Origin: Tetragonia tetragonoides
Lineage: Eukaryota > Streptophyta > Magnoliopsida > Caryophyllales > Aizoaceae
Assembly (NCBI GenBank): GCA_038025085.1
Contig: CM076151.1
Location: 9,615,001-9,679,000, forward strand
Length of the DNA stretch: 64,000 nt
Direction of reading: 5' to 3'
How positions within the stretch are numbered: position 1 is the stretch's first letter; every line of letters begins with the position of its first letter. The notes below the pieces were generated by a model. It saw only the letters and a program-made list of their open reading frames with translations. It was not told the origin of the DNA and did not search any database. The position numbers and the translations under genes were made by a program. Below, piece by piece: positions 11,700 through 24,232 of the stretch.

Positions 11700-12890
11700 A
11701 AAATTGGTGAAATCGGAGTTCGGGTACCTGGATGACCATCTTGAGGTAACGGAAGTCCTCTAGGGTAACAAAAGACCCCCCAGAGAAGTTTGGCAAGAAT
11801 GGAAACCGGGCCCTGGGATGCCGAAAATGAAAGGCTATAATCCAACGTTTTTGTGCTTTCGGGAGGCTTCAAAATGAAAGTAGATATTTTCGCACCACAA
11901 CGCACGGGACACCCATAGGGAGCATAAGAGGTCTACGGGGACTGTTATCGGGTCCCTGATTGGCTTGTAAGGGCATTCTTACAGGACACCAAATGTAAGG
12001 GGCGCCGGAATACCGAAAACATGGGTGATGTTCGAGAATGCGGATGACCTTCCCGAGGTACCGAGAGTCCTCTAGGGTCATGATAGAACCCCTCGGAGAA
12101 GTTTTGGCAAAAATGACATCCGGCCCCAGAAAGCCAAAAACGTAGGCTAATCCACGTTTTTTGTGCTTCCGGCAAATTGGATATTTCTGCACCACATCGC
12201 ACATGACACCCTTAGGGAACATAATAGGCCCTCGAGGTCCGTTACCGGGTCCCTAATAGGCTTGTAAGGGGCGTTTTTGCGAGACACCAATGTAAGGGCC
12301 CGAATGCATGGGTGATATCGAAGTTTGGGGATCCGGACGATCCTCCCGGGGCACCAAGGATCCTCTAGTGTCGTGATAGACCCACAGGAGAAGTTTGAGC
12401 AAAAATGACACCCGGGGCTCGGAAGCCGAAAACGAAGGCTGTAATCCACGTTTTTCGGCTTCCGGGAGGCCCCCGAACAAAGGTGGATATTTTCGTACCA
12501 TATCACACGGAACACTCCTAGGGGACATAGGAGGCCCTTAGGGTCGCTTATTCGGTCCCTGATAAGCTTGGAAGGGCGTTTTACGGCACACTAGCGTAAG
12601 AGTCGGAACACCAAAGGCATGGGTGATCATATCGAAATTTGGGAATCCGAATGATCCTCATGGGTTATCGAAGGTCCTCTAGGGTCATGGTAGACCCCTC
12701 GTAGAAGTTTGGGCAAAAAATACACCCGAGCCCCGAGAATCCGAAAACGAAGGCTATAATCCACGTTTTTTGAGCTTCCGGAAGGCCCAGTACACCCTTA
12801 GGGGACATGGGAGGCCAACGGGGTAGGTTATCGGGACCTTGGTAGGCTTGAAGAGCCTCTTATTGGACATTGTAGGCTAATCCACGGTTA
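11700..12890. repeat. GC-rich tandem array, four ~300-bp units
   Basis: Four diverged head-to-tail units anchored by cctctagggt (or cctctagtgt) at 11757, 12069, 12362 and 12676, so spacings of 312, 293 and 314 bp. Each unit repeats in order: gggtgat...cgaa, gatgacc/gatcc, the anchor, agaagttt, gccgaaaa, aatccacgttttt, cttccgg, and a gggtccct block. Sequence is far richer in GC than its flanks. The minus-strand ORFs over it are repeats of one another, carry no known domain and are not credible genes. Confidence 0.85.
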
Positions 12891-13545
12891 CGTTTTTGGG
12901 TACCGAGCATGGATGCCCACCACCCTGTGCCAAAAAACCTATGCCAAGCCCTCTATACTATTATATTGAAGTCTCATAATTTCTTCCATTGAAGTGATTT
13001 CTAATTTTTTTTGATATATTTTCTGTTTTTCAGCGTACTTTTAAATAAAGATTAAATTAAATAGCTACAATTTGTGGAAAATAAAATAAAATAGTTTTTC
13101 TGTAACTCAAAATTTACTTGCAAAGTTTGAGGTAAGACTTTTGGAAAATAATTCTCCAAACTCTTAAAACTCCAGTACGAAAGTTATTCATCGGGCATGT
13201 TTACTCTTGTTATTAGAACCACTAAATCTTATAAAAACTCTTTAGTAGGTACGTAGTTTCTTGAGAGAGGGATTGTGGGTGAATGAAGGCAAGCGGCGCG
13301 ACATGAAGCTCTTACCATTATTATGATACTTATGCATTGGGCATGTCTACTCCACGTTTTTTGGGTACCGAGCATGGCTCTCCACCAACTCGTGCCACCA
13401 AACCTACCCTTACACTCTCTCTACTATTATATTGAGGTCTCATAATTTCCCCCCAAATTTTTTGGAGCGATTACTAATTATTTTTGATTTTATTTTCCTA
13501 ATTTTCAGCATAACTTTTTAATTAAAAAGTAAATTAAATATTTTT
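12888..13545. repeat. Direct duplication (~170 bp) flanking ~290 bp
   Basis: Two related blocks, about 12888-13075 and 13353-13545, both starting with acgtttttngggtaccgagc and continuing through tactattatattga, ggtctcataatttc and an AT-rich tail. The first block is continuous with the end of the ~300-bp tandem array, so this may be the edge of the element that carries the array. Confidence 0.65.
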
Positions 13546-14553
13546 AAACATTCAAATTAGTATAACTATTCAGAGAAAATAATGTAAAGCAATATATGCA
13601 TGGTACTAAGTTTAATGAAGTTAGAGGGGTTATCTTGCAAAGAGAGGAGGTGTAGATACCGAATGCCTATTAGCAATCGCAAAGAGAAATACTATAAACC
13701 TTACCAAATTGGGGATTGGTTGTACACGATGCCGGAAAGATAGCAGACGACGACGATGAGATGCAGATACGAACGTTGAACACATGAGAAGGTAGGAGAT
13801 GAATTGATGATGTGTGGTTTCATCATTTATTCATGAGAAAGGAACTAGCTTTTTTTTTGCTCATCAATATGTGTGAGAGAAATTAGCTACTACTCAATTT
13901 CTTGGATTTGTAACGTCTGACAACTTGTGAGAATAAAGGAAAGGGGATGAAGGAGTTATTAAACTCTATTATGTTTTTGTAACGTCTGATTGTTGGTACT
14001 TCTCTTTTTCTTTTCTTTTTTTTCTTTTTTTTACTGGACATGAGTCACATGATACGTCATAAGTAAAATTGACACACGTTATTCGACAATTCAACGACGG
14101 ATGTAACGAAATCTAATTTAATTATTGCGTTTTAATTTAACTATTATTATTGATGAGACTCACCTTAGATCAAGATAATGTTATTTCACTTTCTTTTACT
14201 AACTATTTAAGATAATTAAGATATCTTTTGTCATGAGAATCAACGCACAATGAAATTCATACGCATGCTCCATATTGCATGCATGAATTAACACATGCAA
14301 CCATTAACAGGATTATTAGCTTGCATTTACGAGCTCACGCCATAAGCGCTACCACTACCACAATCCACAACCTTGAAAATTGAAGCCTTTTGACAAAAAT
14401 TAAAGAGTTGAACGCCCTTACTTTACTTGCAAGCATATGATAATTGCGGTGCCTTTATTAGGTACAATCTCTCCCTCACTTTATTTACACACACACACAC
14501 ATAAAGAGCAATGTTATTAGAGAGAAATCAAGCTCAAACTATAACAAATTACA
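13546..14553. other. Intergenic; promoter side of the GT61 gene
   Basis: No coding signal. A short acacacacac run lies near 14490-14502, about 50 bp before the GT61 start codon. Confidence 0.4.
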
Positions 14554-16722
14554 ATGGACAAATCTCCATTAGCTAATGAGAGAGGCACCCATAGTAAGTC
14601 CCCTTTATCCTACAATCCCAAAACCAAACACAAGAACATGTCATGTAACTACTCACCAAAACACTCCACTTACATCTTAGCAATTTGCCTAACCATCTTC
14701 CTTCTCTTCCAAATCCCATCTCTAATTCAAACCCAATCGTCGATCACATCCTACAACAACCATCATGACCCAATGAAACTATACTCCGAATCAATAATGA
14801 CCGAGAAGCTCCGCGACTCGGTCACATTCCTCCCACTCAAGGACCTAAGGTACACACAAACCGCCCTACAAGGGCACACATGGTTCATGAGCTCCATGTA
14901 TGACACTCACGTGGAAGGTGAGGTACAATACCAAAAGTTCCCTTCAAATGCCTCAAAGGGTAGGATCCTATGCATTAAGGGGCATGACACTCATGATGGG
15001 TCATGGAATTACTATGCTCTTGCATGGCCTCAAGCCTTACCTCAAAATGTGACCCTTATGAAGGGCTTGACGTTTGTGTCTTATAATCATTATAATTATG
15101 ACAATATTTGGCATGGTTTGTCCGCTGTTTTTCCCTTTGTTGGGTGGCATATGAAGAATGGTTGTAAGGTGCCCTCTAGATGGGTTTTGTACCATTGGGG
15201 TGAGCTTAGGACTAAGATGGGTCTTTGGCTAAGTTTACTCCTAGAAGCTACCTTTGGTGGGGCCATCAATATTGAAGGGTAACTAAGCTCTCAACTTTTT
15301 TTTAATTTGCTCATTAAAACTAAGATAGATCCATGATTTCTAATTATATTTTTCATTATTTTATTTTAATTATTTTTTTTATTAAATTGAATAGGATATG
15401 CTAGGCGAAAAAAATCTAGATTGACCTATCTATGTGTTTATATCTAGGATGTATAGCTATTCCTTCTAGATCTCATCAATATATAAGCATGGAAACATAT
15501 TTTTGTATGAGTGTAGATTTTTCACTTACTCAATAATTGATACGATTCAGTTATGTTGAGTTCATTTTAGTGGAGTTCAGTTGACTTTAGTTAAGTGAAG
15601 AACAACACACTCTATACATTTTTAAATATTCATATATAGTTCGTGGTATCCGAAATTTCGTCTAAATATTTAAGTGTTTTATAATTTGGATGTCATGATG
15701 CAATAGGTTTGAAGGGGTGAAAGAAGATCAACCAGTTTGTTTTGAAGAGGCAGTGGTGATGAGGCATAATGAAGGAAGAATGTCAAGGGAGAGAAGGATG
15801 GAGGTGTATGATCTCATAAAGTGTAAGGCTAGGGCCTTTTGTAATTTGACTTTGGGAGACAGCCTTATGATATCTGAAACACTAAATGATCATCAAGGAC
15901 ATGATCCAATTATTGGAATGACACTGTTTATGAGAACTGGAGCTAGATCTTTCAAGAATGACTCAACTGTTATTAACATATTTGAAAGTGAGTGTGCGAA
16001 GATCAAGGGTTGCCAATTAATGGTTGCTTATTCTAACAATCTCACCTTTTGTGAACAGGTTAGTACGATATTCTCACTTACACAATTATGCTCCATTGAT
16101 CTAGTTTCACTTCAAAAATTATGAAAAATCGGGTATAAATTCAGAAGGTATCATGTATGACCATTTCATGGTAAGAGTGTCAAAAAGTAACATTTTATTC
16201 TATTCAAAATGTAAAAAAAGTAACATTTCTAAGCTTGTTCGACAACCAAAAGTGCTTAAAGTAAAAGCTACTGTATTTCAAAATAAAGTTTGCTTATTTA
16301 TCTTATTTTCTTTTCAATAACAGGTGGAATTAATGAGGTTAACAGACATATTAGTTTCTCCTCATGGTGCCCAATTGACCAACATGTTCCTAATGGATAG
16401 GAATAGTAGTGTCATGGAGTTCTTCCCAAAAGGATGGTTAAAGCTTGCAGGGGTAGGCCAATTTGTTTACAATTGGATTGCTAGTTGGTCAGGGATGAAA
16501 CACCAAGGCGCGTATCGCGATCCGAATGGAGATCACTGCCCTTACCCTGAGGATGATCGTAGATGCATGTCCATATTCAAGAATGGTAAAATTGGAGATA
16601 ATGATACATTCTTCAGGGAATGGACAAGCAATGTGTTGAATGAGATGTATACAAGAAAGAAGGAAGAAGAAATCTCTAAGAAGACGACTCACAAATCTAG
16701 TTCAACAGCTTGTCCTTGTTAA
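14554..16722 (+). CDS. Glycosyltransferase family 61 protein, Golgi type II membrane protein
   Basis: Three exons, 14554-15278, 15707-16058 and 16324-16722 (1476 nt, 491 aa); junctions are GT/AG and in frame (IEG|FEGVKED and FCEQ|VELMR). A basic N-terminus precedes a single membrane anchor at about residues 39-59, as expected for a Golgi type II enzyme. The catalytic GT61 (DUF563) region runs from about 120 to 440: GRILCIKGHDTHDGSWNYYA, the block FVSYNHYNYDNIWHGLSA, GMTLFMRTGARSF, and the family hallmark SPHGAQLTN at 371-379. Plant GT61 members add xylose, arabinose or GlcNAc in xylan or N-glycan synthesis; this one resembles the At3g57380/EOGT-like side of the family from memory, so donor and acceptor are unassigned. 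An earlier-looking alternative start (Met29, before the anchor) cannot be excluded. Confidence 0.88.
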
Positions 16723-17890
16723 CATAATAACCCTGATATGTTTGAGGCTATATTTGGATGTTTTGAGATTTCAAGTTTATTTTGAGTAGTAATTAGTAGA
16801 GAATATATTGGCTATGGAATTTGATGAAGCATATGTTTATATTGGCTATGGAATTAGTCGTTTATTGCGCGTATTCTTATTTTATGACCCAATAGAAAAA
16901 ACGTGATATAAAACTTTAAATACTTTTTTTTTTGGATTTGTGTCTCATCATAGTTGATTGATTAATAAATACGTTTTCCAAGTTTATCGCACTATTTATA
17001 CTAGAGAGGATTTGATTTCCTATTAGATATACTTAGAACTGATAAAATCTGACCTAACATGCTTCAGACCTATCTGAAATTCGACCCGAAATTATCCAAA
17101 CCCAAAATTTATGAGAGACTAGTTGTTTTTGACCAGTAACCCGACCTGAAATCGACATGCTAAATATCCGAAATGACCAACCTGATGATTACCCGATCCA
17201 AATCCAACCCGACTCGGCTCGACCTATGGCTAGGTCTAGATACTTATTACGGAGGTCCCCGCAAACTTCTATGTACATATGGTCCATACTCTATAGCCAT
17301 GTCTGCTATATCATAATGCCTAACCTCCCTAAACCAAAGGGAAGTAGCTTTACTTAGATTAGATTGGGACAAGCTTTGACATATTGACATTTCTTGGACC
17401 ATTTGGCCGTAGCAATTGAAACTAATTTTGGTATCTTAGAGACTATCTAGGGCCTAAAATAGGACCATATTGGGGATGTGATCATGTCGTCCAAAGATTT
17501 CTAGGTATAATTGTCTTTGGGATGTAGATGTAACCATCATTACTCAATAGAATACCCAATCTCAGATTTGGGGCTTTCACAAAAGGTTTCCTATTCACAT
17601 AAAGTTTGGCCAAGTCAAGTCATTATCACATATTTTGTACCTTATTTAGAGGTCACTTAGCTTCTAGTTACGATAACAAGACTCAAGTTTATGGCAACCA
17701 AACTCAGTTCTTATGTAGCTGTTCAAGTTGCATCCACTGACCTACAATTGTAACTAGGGGGTTGGGATCCTATGCAGTTCTTAAAGAAATATTAGAGATG
17801 TTGTCTTCTAAATCTTATTATAAGATTGATCTCTCTCGTTTTTTAGGTCATCGGATTGCAGCCTTGCAGGGGGTGTTTGGATGGTTAGAG

Positions 17891-17928
<38 letters not shown>

Positions 17929-18194
17929 AAGGACTGCCTCTGCTACTGCTGTAACAGCAGAGGATCTGAACTCCTCTATGAGCAATGAGAGTATCATAAT
18001 ATTATGACCAAATTTACAAGCTATCCAAAAAAGAAATCAATTTATGTATCAGTTATTGATTTCTATTGATTCAGTAAGTAAATAATACCACTGGCTTTTG
18101 ATATGATTTGTTAAATTTTAATAGGTGGAATCAGACTTGTCAAACAAACTGATTTAGTGGATTACGTGTCGGGTTCGATTATGAGGTCGAATAA
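16723..18194. other. Intergenic region
   Basis: No supported gene. About 17.04-17.23 kb has repeated gacccga / acccgat words often seen in decayed plant transposons. ORFs at 17157 and 17762 have no recognisable content. Confidence 0.35.
17895..17924 (+). repeat. (GA)n microsatellite
   Basis: About 15 uninterrupted GA dinucleotides. Confidence 0.95.
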
Positions 18195-18203
18195 CTTTAC
18201 AGG

Positions 18204-18384
18204 GAGATGGGATCCTCTAAAGTAAAATGGTGAAGTATTTGGTGTAGTAACTCACAGAACCAAAAAAGAAAAGGTAAAAAGAATTAGTATTGGATGTTTA
18301 TTGAAATGGATAAGTGATGTGGCATGATGATATTGGTTTATTGGAGGGGATATTGGAGGGTTTTACTTTAGAGGATCCTCACTC
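18204..18384. mobile_element. 181-bp Mutator-type MITE
   Basis: Imperfect terminal inverted repeats of about 24 bp sharing ggatcctctaaagtaaaa, flanked by a perfect 9-bp direct repeat ctttacagg at 18195-18203 and 18385-18393. The 9-bp duplication points to the Mutator superfamily. No coding capacity. Confidence 0.75.
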
Positions 18385-18393
18385 CTTTACAGG

Positions 18394-20323
18394 TTTGTTT
18401 TGGATCAAGTTCATTTTTTAAGTTGTAAACGAATTCCCCAACAAAGCAAAAGAATGAGAAATGACAATTATTACTCCAAAGAATTTAAAAGATTACCAGT
18501 TTGGGTTAGATAGCCCTTGTAATAAAATGGAAAAATTCGTACGGGCCCAAAGACACATGGGTGTAAGTGTGTAACTCTAAGTTGGCAGACAATAATGGAG
18601 GAAATGACTGATTTGGGATGGGTAGCCTTCCTTGTTGTAGGGAACCTAATTTGAGGATAGATAAGAAAAAGTCATTAAGAGATGTGATTAACGTACTTAG
18701 CAAAAAACAGATCCTATCAGTTAGAAGAATAAGACAATGGCGTTGTCAGTTGTCACCTTGAACACGAGCAGCCAATGAGAATGTGCAGCAATGCACGTGG
18801 TCTTCATATGCAACGTGGCATCTCCTCGCCCATTTGTTCGAGGTTTCGTTATCTATCAGTATAAAATCATGCTTATTTGAAAAGTCTCACGTTGGAGCTG
18901 CCTCATATAATAAGTTTTTATATTATTGATGCTAACAAAAACCTATCAAACTTTTATGGGTTCCTAACTTATGTAGGTTCCTAATTCAACATAATAAATC
19001 ACTATATTTTATTTTATTATTTATTATTAAAATTATTGTACTGAAACAAATATGCTCAAAACCTAGATTATAATCATCAAATTAAAGTCACTTAAAAATT
19101 TAAACTATTTTATGAATTCAAACTGATTAGTTCTTTTAAAACCTTTCAGAAAATAGTTTTGTTAAGAATTATTTATAAGAACGCAAAAATTTATATGAGA
19201 CGGTTTTATTATAATTTTTGGTAAAATAATGATCATTTTCTAGTGAAATAAGAGTCACTATTCATAATAAGTGCCCGCAATATTTCTAAATTAAGACTTT
19301 ATTTTACTACGAGTTGGTTTTACACAAAATTTGCTCTTATAAGAAATACGGGTCGAAGGAACCAGAAAGAAAAAGAAAAAAAACTGCATCATGTGTTTTC
19401 TCTTCTTTTCGGGAGGATGGAAGATAGACACAAAAGTTCATATAACACGGTCTCTTACATCAATAAAAAAAATAAACTTTTAACCTTCTCATGTATGAGA
19501 TTACCTTATAAGAAAATTACCGATCTATTGACGGATTGACCGACCTAGTGGCTTATTCAATAAACACCCATTGACCGACCTAATGGGCAGTGCAAAGATT
19601 TGCATATTTTGAATCACTTTTTGACTGAGAAGACAGTTAACGAGCATATCGTAGACAAGCAAATCGAAAATGAAAGATAATTAAGCCAATTTAAAACAGT
19701 ACATCAAGGTAGGCCACCCCACCATTTATAAGAACACATGAGAAATTGAGAACCATATATATACATGTATTAAAAGTTGTATGTTTTTGTTTCTAATTAG
19801 TTTTCCATTTGTGTAATTAGTCCATGCTTAGAAACTCAATCACTGCAACATCAAGGGACCCATATATACACTTGGCTTTTTCAAGATGACAAAAGCTACT
19901 AATTTGCGTTAAAGTTTGAGCTCAAGTTTATGTTTTTAATTTCTGTACCTAAAGAGTTTTGGTTATCACTACCAAACTCAATAATTGGCACATGTTACCA
20001 TCGTCCTCATTAAGGACAAAGGTTGCTCAAATGCATTCCTTTGGAACTTCAACTTTTTTTTTTTGGTGGGCGTTGGAACTTCAACTTTAATTCATGTTAA
20101 AATTGGACTTGAATCATTCAAACTTGATCTCAATAATAGATTCCGAGTAATACATGTTGGTGCTATGTGCATCCTCACTCTAAGGTCGCAATTTGCACCT
20201 CCAAATCGAAATAGGATAAATAATAAGCACTTAAAAAGGGAAATGGTTTTCTTCGTCTAATTTTTTCTTTTATAAATGCTTACTTGTCCAGTTTCGATGG
20301 GAAGAGGGTGTAGTTATATAAGC
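18394..20323. other. AT-rich intergenic region
   Basis: No supported gene or RNA. Scattered short inverted or repeated words (for example gagacggttttatt near 19.2 kb) look like decayed MITEs but boundaries cannot be set. Confidence 0.35.
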
Positions 20324-20324
20324 A

Positions 20325-20362
20325 GTGGCTCCCAGGACTTATCAAGGATAGTGGGAGGGTAA
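20325..20362 (+). pseudogene. 38-bp copy of an NPH3 coding segment
   Basis: Matches 22668-22705 inside NPH3 exon 3 at 36 of 38 positions (coding for WLPGLIKDSGRV) in the same orientation, about 2.3 kb upstream of the source. Sequence on either side does not continue the match clearly, so it is a short gene fragment, perhaps filler DNA from break repair. Confidence 0.75.
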
Positions 20363-20463
20363 GTGGAATTGATGAGACAATCTCGTTTTTCTTTGGGGGT
20401 GTAGTCTCAATTTTATTTGATGGGGCAGTCTCGCCTTGAAAAGGAAAGTGGAATTGGTCTTGG

Positions 20464-20758
20464 TGATGAATTTTATGACAAAGGTCATGAATTCAGTTCT
20501 CACTAAGCGTCTTTGTTTAGCCTGTCAGCACCACGTAACAAGAGGGCGGAGAAAACATCCAAAAATACAAGTAGCATTGATTAGGTAGTAGAGTTAGTCG
20601 TAGTGATAACGGATGAATTTCATGACAAATGCCATATATTCATTTCTAGTTAAGCCTCTTTGTTGAGCCTGTCGACACCCAGTAACATGGTGAAGGGGGA
20701 GCAAACCAAAAAAACAAGAAGCATTGATTATGGAGGGGGTCATGAAAATGACGATCTT
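20464..20758. repeat. 148-bp tandem duplication
   Basis: Two diverged units beginning gatgaatttyatgacaaa at 20464 and 20612; both contain a ctttgttnagcctgtc block, a ...agtaaca... block, and agcattgatta. Confidence 0.75.
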
Positions 20759-21347
20759 TATTCTAGCCGACAATTACCAGAAGTAAATTTTCTGCACCAT
20801 ACAAAAAATCAACATACTGATAGTCTGATATACAACCAATTGTCTAGCAGGCAAAATGCATCAATTTTTTTTGTATTTTATTTGTTTTCAAATTAAAAAA
20901 AATGATATTCTGTGATCATCATAGTCATAGATGAGGTAACAAATCAAACTAAAAAGGCCCCCCTTATGGAAAAGACACACAAAGCAAAAGCTGGATCTTC
21001 CACTCATTGCTACTATTTGCTGATAGAGATGAATGAGAAAGTATCTATCTTAATAAATAAAAAAAAGCCATCAAATAAAAGCTCAAAAAAAAAGTGATGA
21101 TAATAATCAGCAGTAATATTATGAAGGGAAAATTGCCCATAACTCAACAGCCTGTATTGTATTTGTATAAGCCTCTTTGAAAATCAGTGAGAAATTTGGA
21201 AAATTCCAAGCATTGCCCATGTTGACAACTACCCATTTCATGTCATTTCTCTTCCTTATTTCCTCTGTTCCACCACCTCTGCAGTTTCCATCACTTTCCT
21301 GAGAAAATCTCTGACCTGTTTGGATTTTTTTTTTTTAAACTTTCACT
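20759..21347 (+). promoter_or_regulatory. Upstream region and leader of NPH3
   Basis: No ORF of interest. A pyrimidine-rich stretch (21.24-21.34 kb, cttccttatttcctctgttcc) just before the start codon is consistent with a 5' leader. TATA position not certain. Confidence 0.35.
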
Positions 21348-24232
21348 ATGTGGGATTCTGAAACTGAGTCTCTTGGAGGGAGAGAGTATGGTAATGGAGC
21401 TATTGCTTCAACCAAACATGGCCTTAAGACTGATGGGTTTGAGCAAAGAGGACAATCATGGTATGTGTACTTGTATGCTATAACAATTCTTCTTTTTTTT
21501 TTTGACTCTGACATGATTTGAAATAGTTTCTGATTGGAAATTTCTTTGCCTGCATGTTTATATTAAGGTTTGTTGCAACTGATATTCCAAGTGATCTTTT
21601 GGTCCAAATTGGTGAATTTAGCTTCCACTTACACAAGGTAACTTTTTGCCTAAAACTTGTGATTAAGTTTTTAATTAATTTTCTCTTGGGAGTTGGGTTT
21701 GGATGAATCATATGTATGTTACAGAAACTATGTATGTTACAGGACTATGTATGTTACAGAAGCTCTATACAGTCACAGTTTGGTTTACAGCAACTATGTA
21801 GATGATGATAAACCCTCAGAAATATGTATGCATACACAGTTTCAAATATATCATAAATGCATATCTACATATACAGTTTGGATAACACAGTGGTTTAATA
21901 TGATTAATAACTAGATAAATGAGAATACATAACCCTGAGGAAGTACCAGTAGTGAAAATCAAGATTCTCTGAATCCAAAAATGCCTCATTGATCATCTGT
22001 TACTAATATTTTTCCCCCCTTGTATGAACACAACAAAGTACCCTTTGATTTCTAGGTGTGGGAGACTGAATAGGATCATATATGACTCCCATGATGGGGA
22101 GCTAAGCAAGATAATGTTGGATGACCTCCCTGGTGGGACCGATTCCTTTGAGCTAGCGGCGAAATTCTGCTATGGGATCGCGGTTGATCTATCAGCATCC
22201 AACATCTCAGGCCTAAGATGTGCTGCAGAGTATCTGGAGATGACTGAGGATCTCGAAGAAGGCAACCTCATTTTCAAGACTGAAGCTTTCTTAAGCTACG
22301 TCGTTCTGTCTTCTTGGAGAGATTCCATCATTGTGCTGAAGAACTGTGAGAAGCTCTCACCTTGGGCGGAGAATCTCCAAATAGTTCGGAGGTGTAGTGA
22401 GTCAATCGCTTGGAAGGCATGTGCTAACCCTAAAGGCATTCGATGGAACTACACGGGCAAGCCCCCAAAGGGTTCAGTCTCGAGTCCCAAGTGGAATGAT
22501 ATGAAGGACTCGAGTCCAAGTAGAGCAGTTCAAGTGCCTCCTGATTGGTGGTTTGAGGATGTCTCAATCCTAAGGATCGATCATTTTGTTCGTGTGATCA
22601 CAGCCATTAAGGTGAAAGGCATGAGGTTCGAGCTAATTGGTGCTTCGATAACGCATTATGCATCAAAGTGGCTGCCAGGACTTATCAAGGATAGCGGGAG
22701 GGTAACGTTGATGGATGAACTCAGCAACAGCAACAGCAGCAGCAATGGTATTATCAGCCGAGAGACCAGCAGCAGCAGCAACATTAGTGGGGGGAGCTGG
22801 AAAGGTGAGCTCCACGTGGTGCTAGCGAATAGGGAAGAAACAGAGACGATTATAGCCAAGGATCAAAGAATGATCATTGAGAGCCTCATTAGTATAATCC
22901 CACCACAAAAGGATAGTGTCTCTTGCAGTTTTCTGCTCAGGCTACTCAGGATGGCTAACATGCTAAAAGTGGCCCCTGCATTAGTGACTGAGCTTGAAAA
23001 GCGTGTCGGTATGCAGTTCGAGCAAGCAGCCTTAGCGGATCTCCTTATCCCATCTTATCATAAAAGTGAGACAATGTATGATGTGGATTTGGTCCAGAGA
23101 CTGTTGGAGCATTTTTTGGTGCAGGAACAGATTGAATGTGCTAGTCCTAGCAGGCAGGCTTTCTTGGATAAAAATATGTATGACGAGAGTCAAAGAGGTA
23201 GTGCTTCAAGTGCCAAGATGAGAGTGGCCAGGCTTGTCGATAGTTACCTGACAGAGATAGCGAAAGATAGGATGCTCTCTCTCACCAAGTTTCAGGTCCT
23301 CGCTGAGGCTCTTCCAGAATCAGCAAGAACTTGTGATGATGGTCTTTATCGAGCAATCGACTGTTATCTCAAGGTATTCCAGTGTTAATTTCCTGACTTA
23401 AATGCATCCTGTTTTTACATTTTGCAAAATTTATGGGGTTAGTAAATCAAGGTTCTGAATAGGATATCAGATTCATACAAGTAATGTAAACATCACAAGG
23501 CTATCAGTAGAATCATGACAATGATTGTAACTGAAGGGGTAAGGCTCATTAAGTAGTTCAGTGCTTCTTCATTGTTGTGAAGTACTAACAGATAGGCAAT
23601 ATATTTAGTACAAAGGATCTACACAACAGGATAAAATCAACTATTTTACTCTACACTGTACTGGTAATCTACAGGCCCACCCTACGCTGTCGGAACATGA
23701 AAGGAAAAGGTTGTGTCGGGTAATGGACTGCCAGAAGCTCTCAATTGACGCCTGCATGCATGCTGCGCAGAATGAGCGCCTCCCCTTGAGAGTGGTAGTG
23801 CAAGTCCTTTTCTCTAAGCAGGTCAAGATAAGCAACGCGATAGCCAGTAGCACCTTGAAAGATGCAGTAGGGGAGTCGCAGTACCAGCCGATGGTCTCAT
23901 CCAGAAAGACACTCCTAGAAGGAACCCCCCAGTCATTCCAAGAAGGTTGGAGCACTGCAAAGAAGGATATCAACTCACTCAAGTTCGAGCTAGAGACCGT
24001 GAAGACCAAGTATGTCGAGCTCCAGAACGAGATGGAGACTTTGCAGAGACAGTTTGATAAGATGATGAGTAAGCCAAAACAGCACACCTCATCAACATGG
24101 ACCAGTGGGTGGAAGAAGCTCAGTAGACTTACGAAAATGAGTAATATTGACACACAGGATAATGGGTCTGATAACCCACCAGATCAGGCAACAAGAAAGA
24201 CACCTAGAAGGTGGAGGAATTCCATATCTTGA
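21348..24232 (+). CDS. NPH3: NPH3, phototropin-interacting BTB/POZ-NPH3 protein
   Basis: Four exons, 21348-21460, 21568-21637, 22039-23373 and 23675-24232 (2076 nt, 691 aa; Arabidopsis NPH3 is about 746). Starts MWDSETES and continues SKHGLKTDGFEQRGQSWFVA, the NPH3-specific N-terminus. BTB domain about residues 45-150 (TDIPSDLLVQIGEFSFHLHK, then CAAEYLEMTEDLEEGNL), NPH3 domain about 230-560 (DWWFEDVSILRIDHFVRVI), coiled coil about 603-637 (INSLKFELETVKTKYVELQ), C-terminus RRWRNSIS. NPH3 is a plasma-membrane-associated adaptor of a CUL3 ubiquitin ligase that acts with phot1 in blue-light phototropism. The third-last Ser, bound by 14-3-3 after phosphorylation in Arabidopsis, is conserved here as Ser689. 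A Ser/Asn-rich linker (about 293-315, from AGC/AAC codons) is longer and looser than its surroundings. The exon 3 acceptor (acaacaaag|TACCC) is weak but required for HLHKYPL. Confidence 0.95.

Noticed and set aside
11672..12528. Several overlapping minus-strand ORFs of 77-122 aa
   Set aside because: They are translations of the ~300-bp tandem units, similar to one another only because the DNA repeats; no start context, domain or splice pattern.
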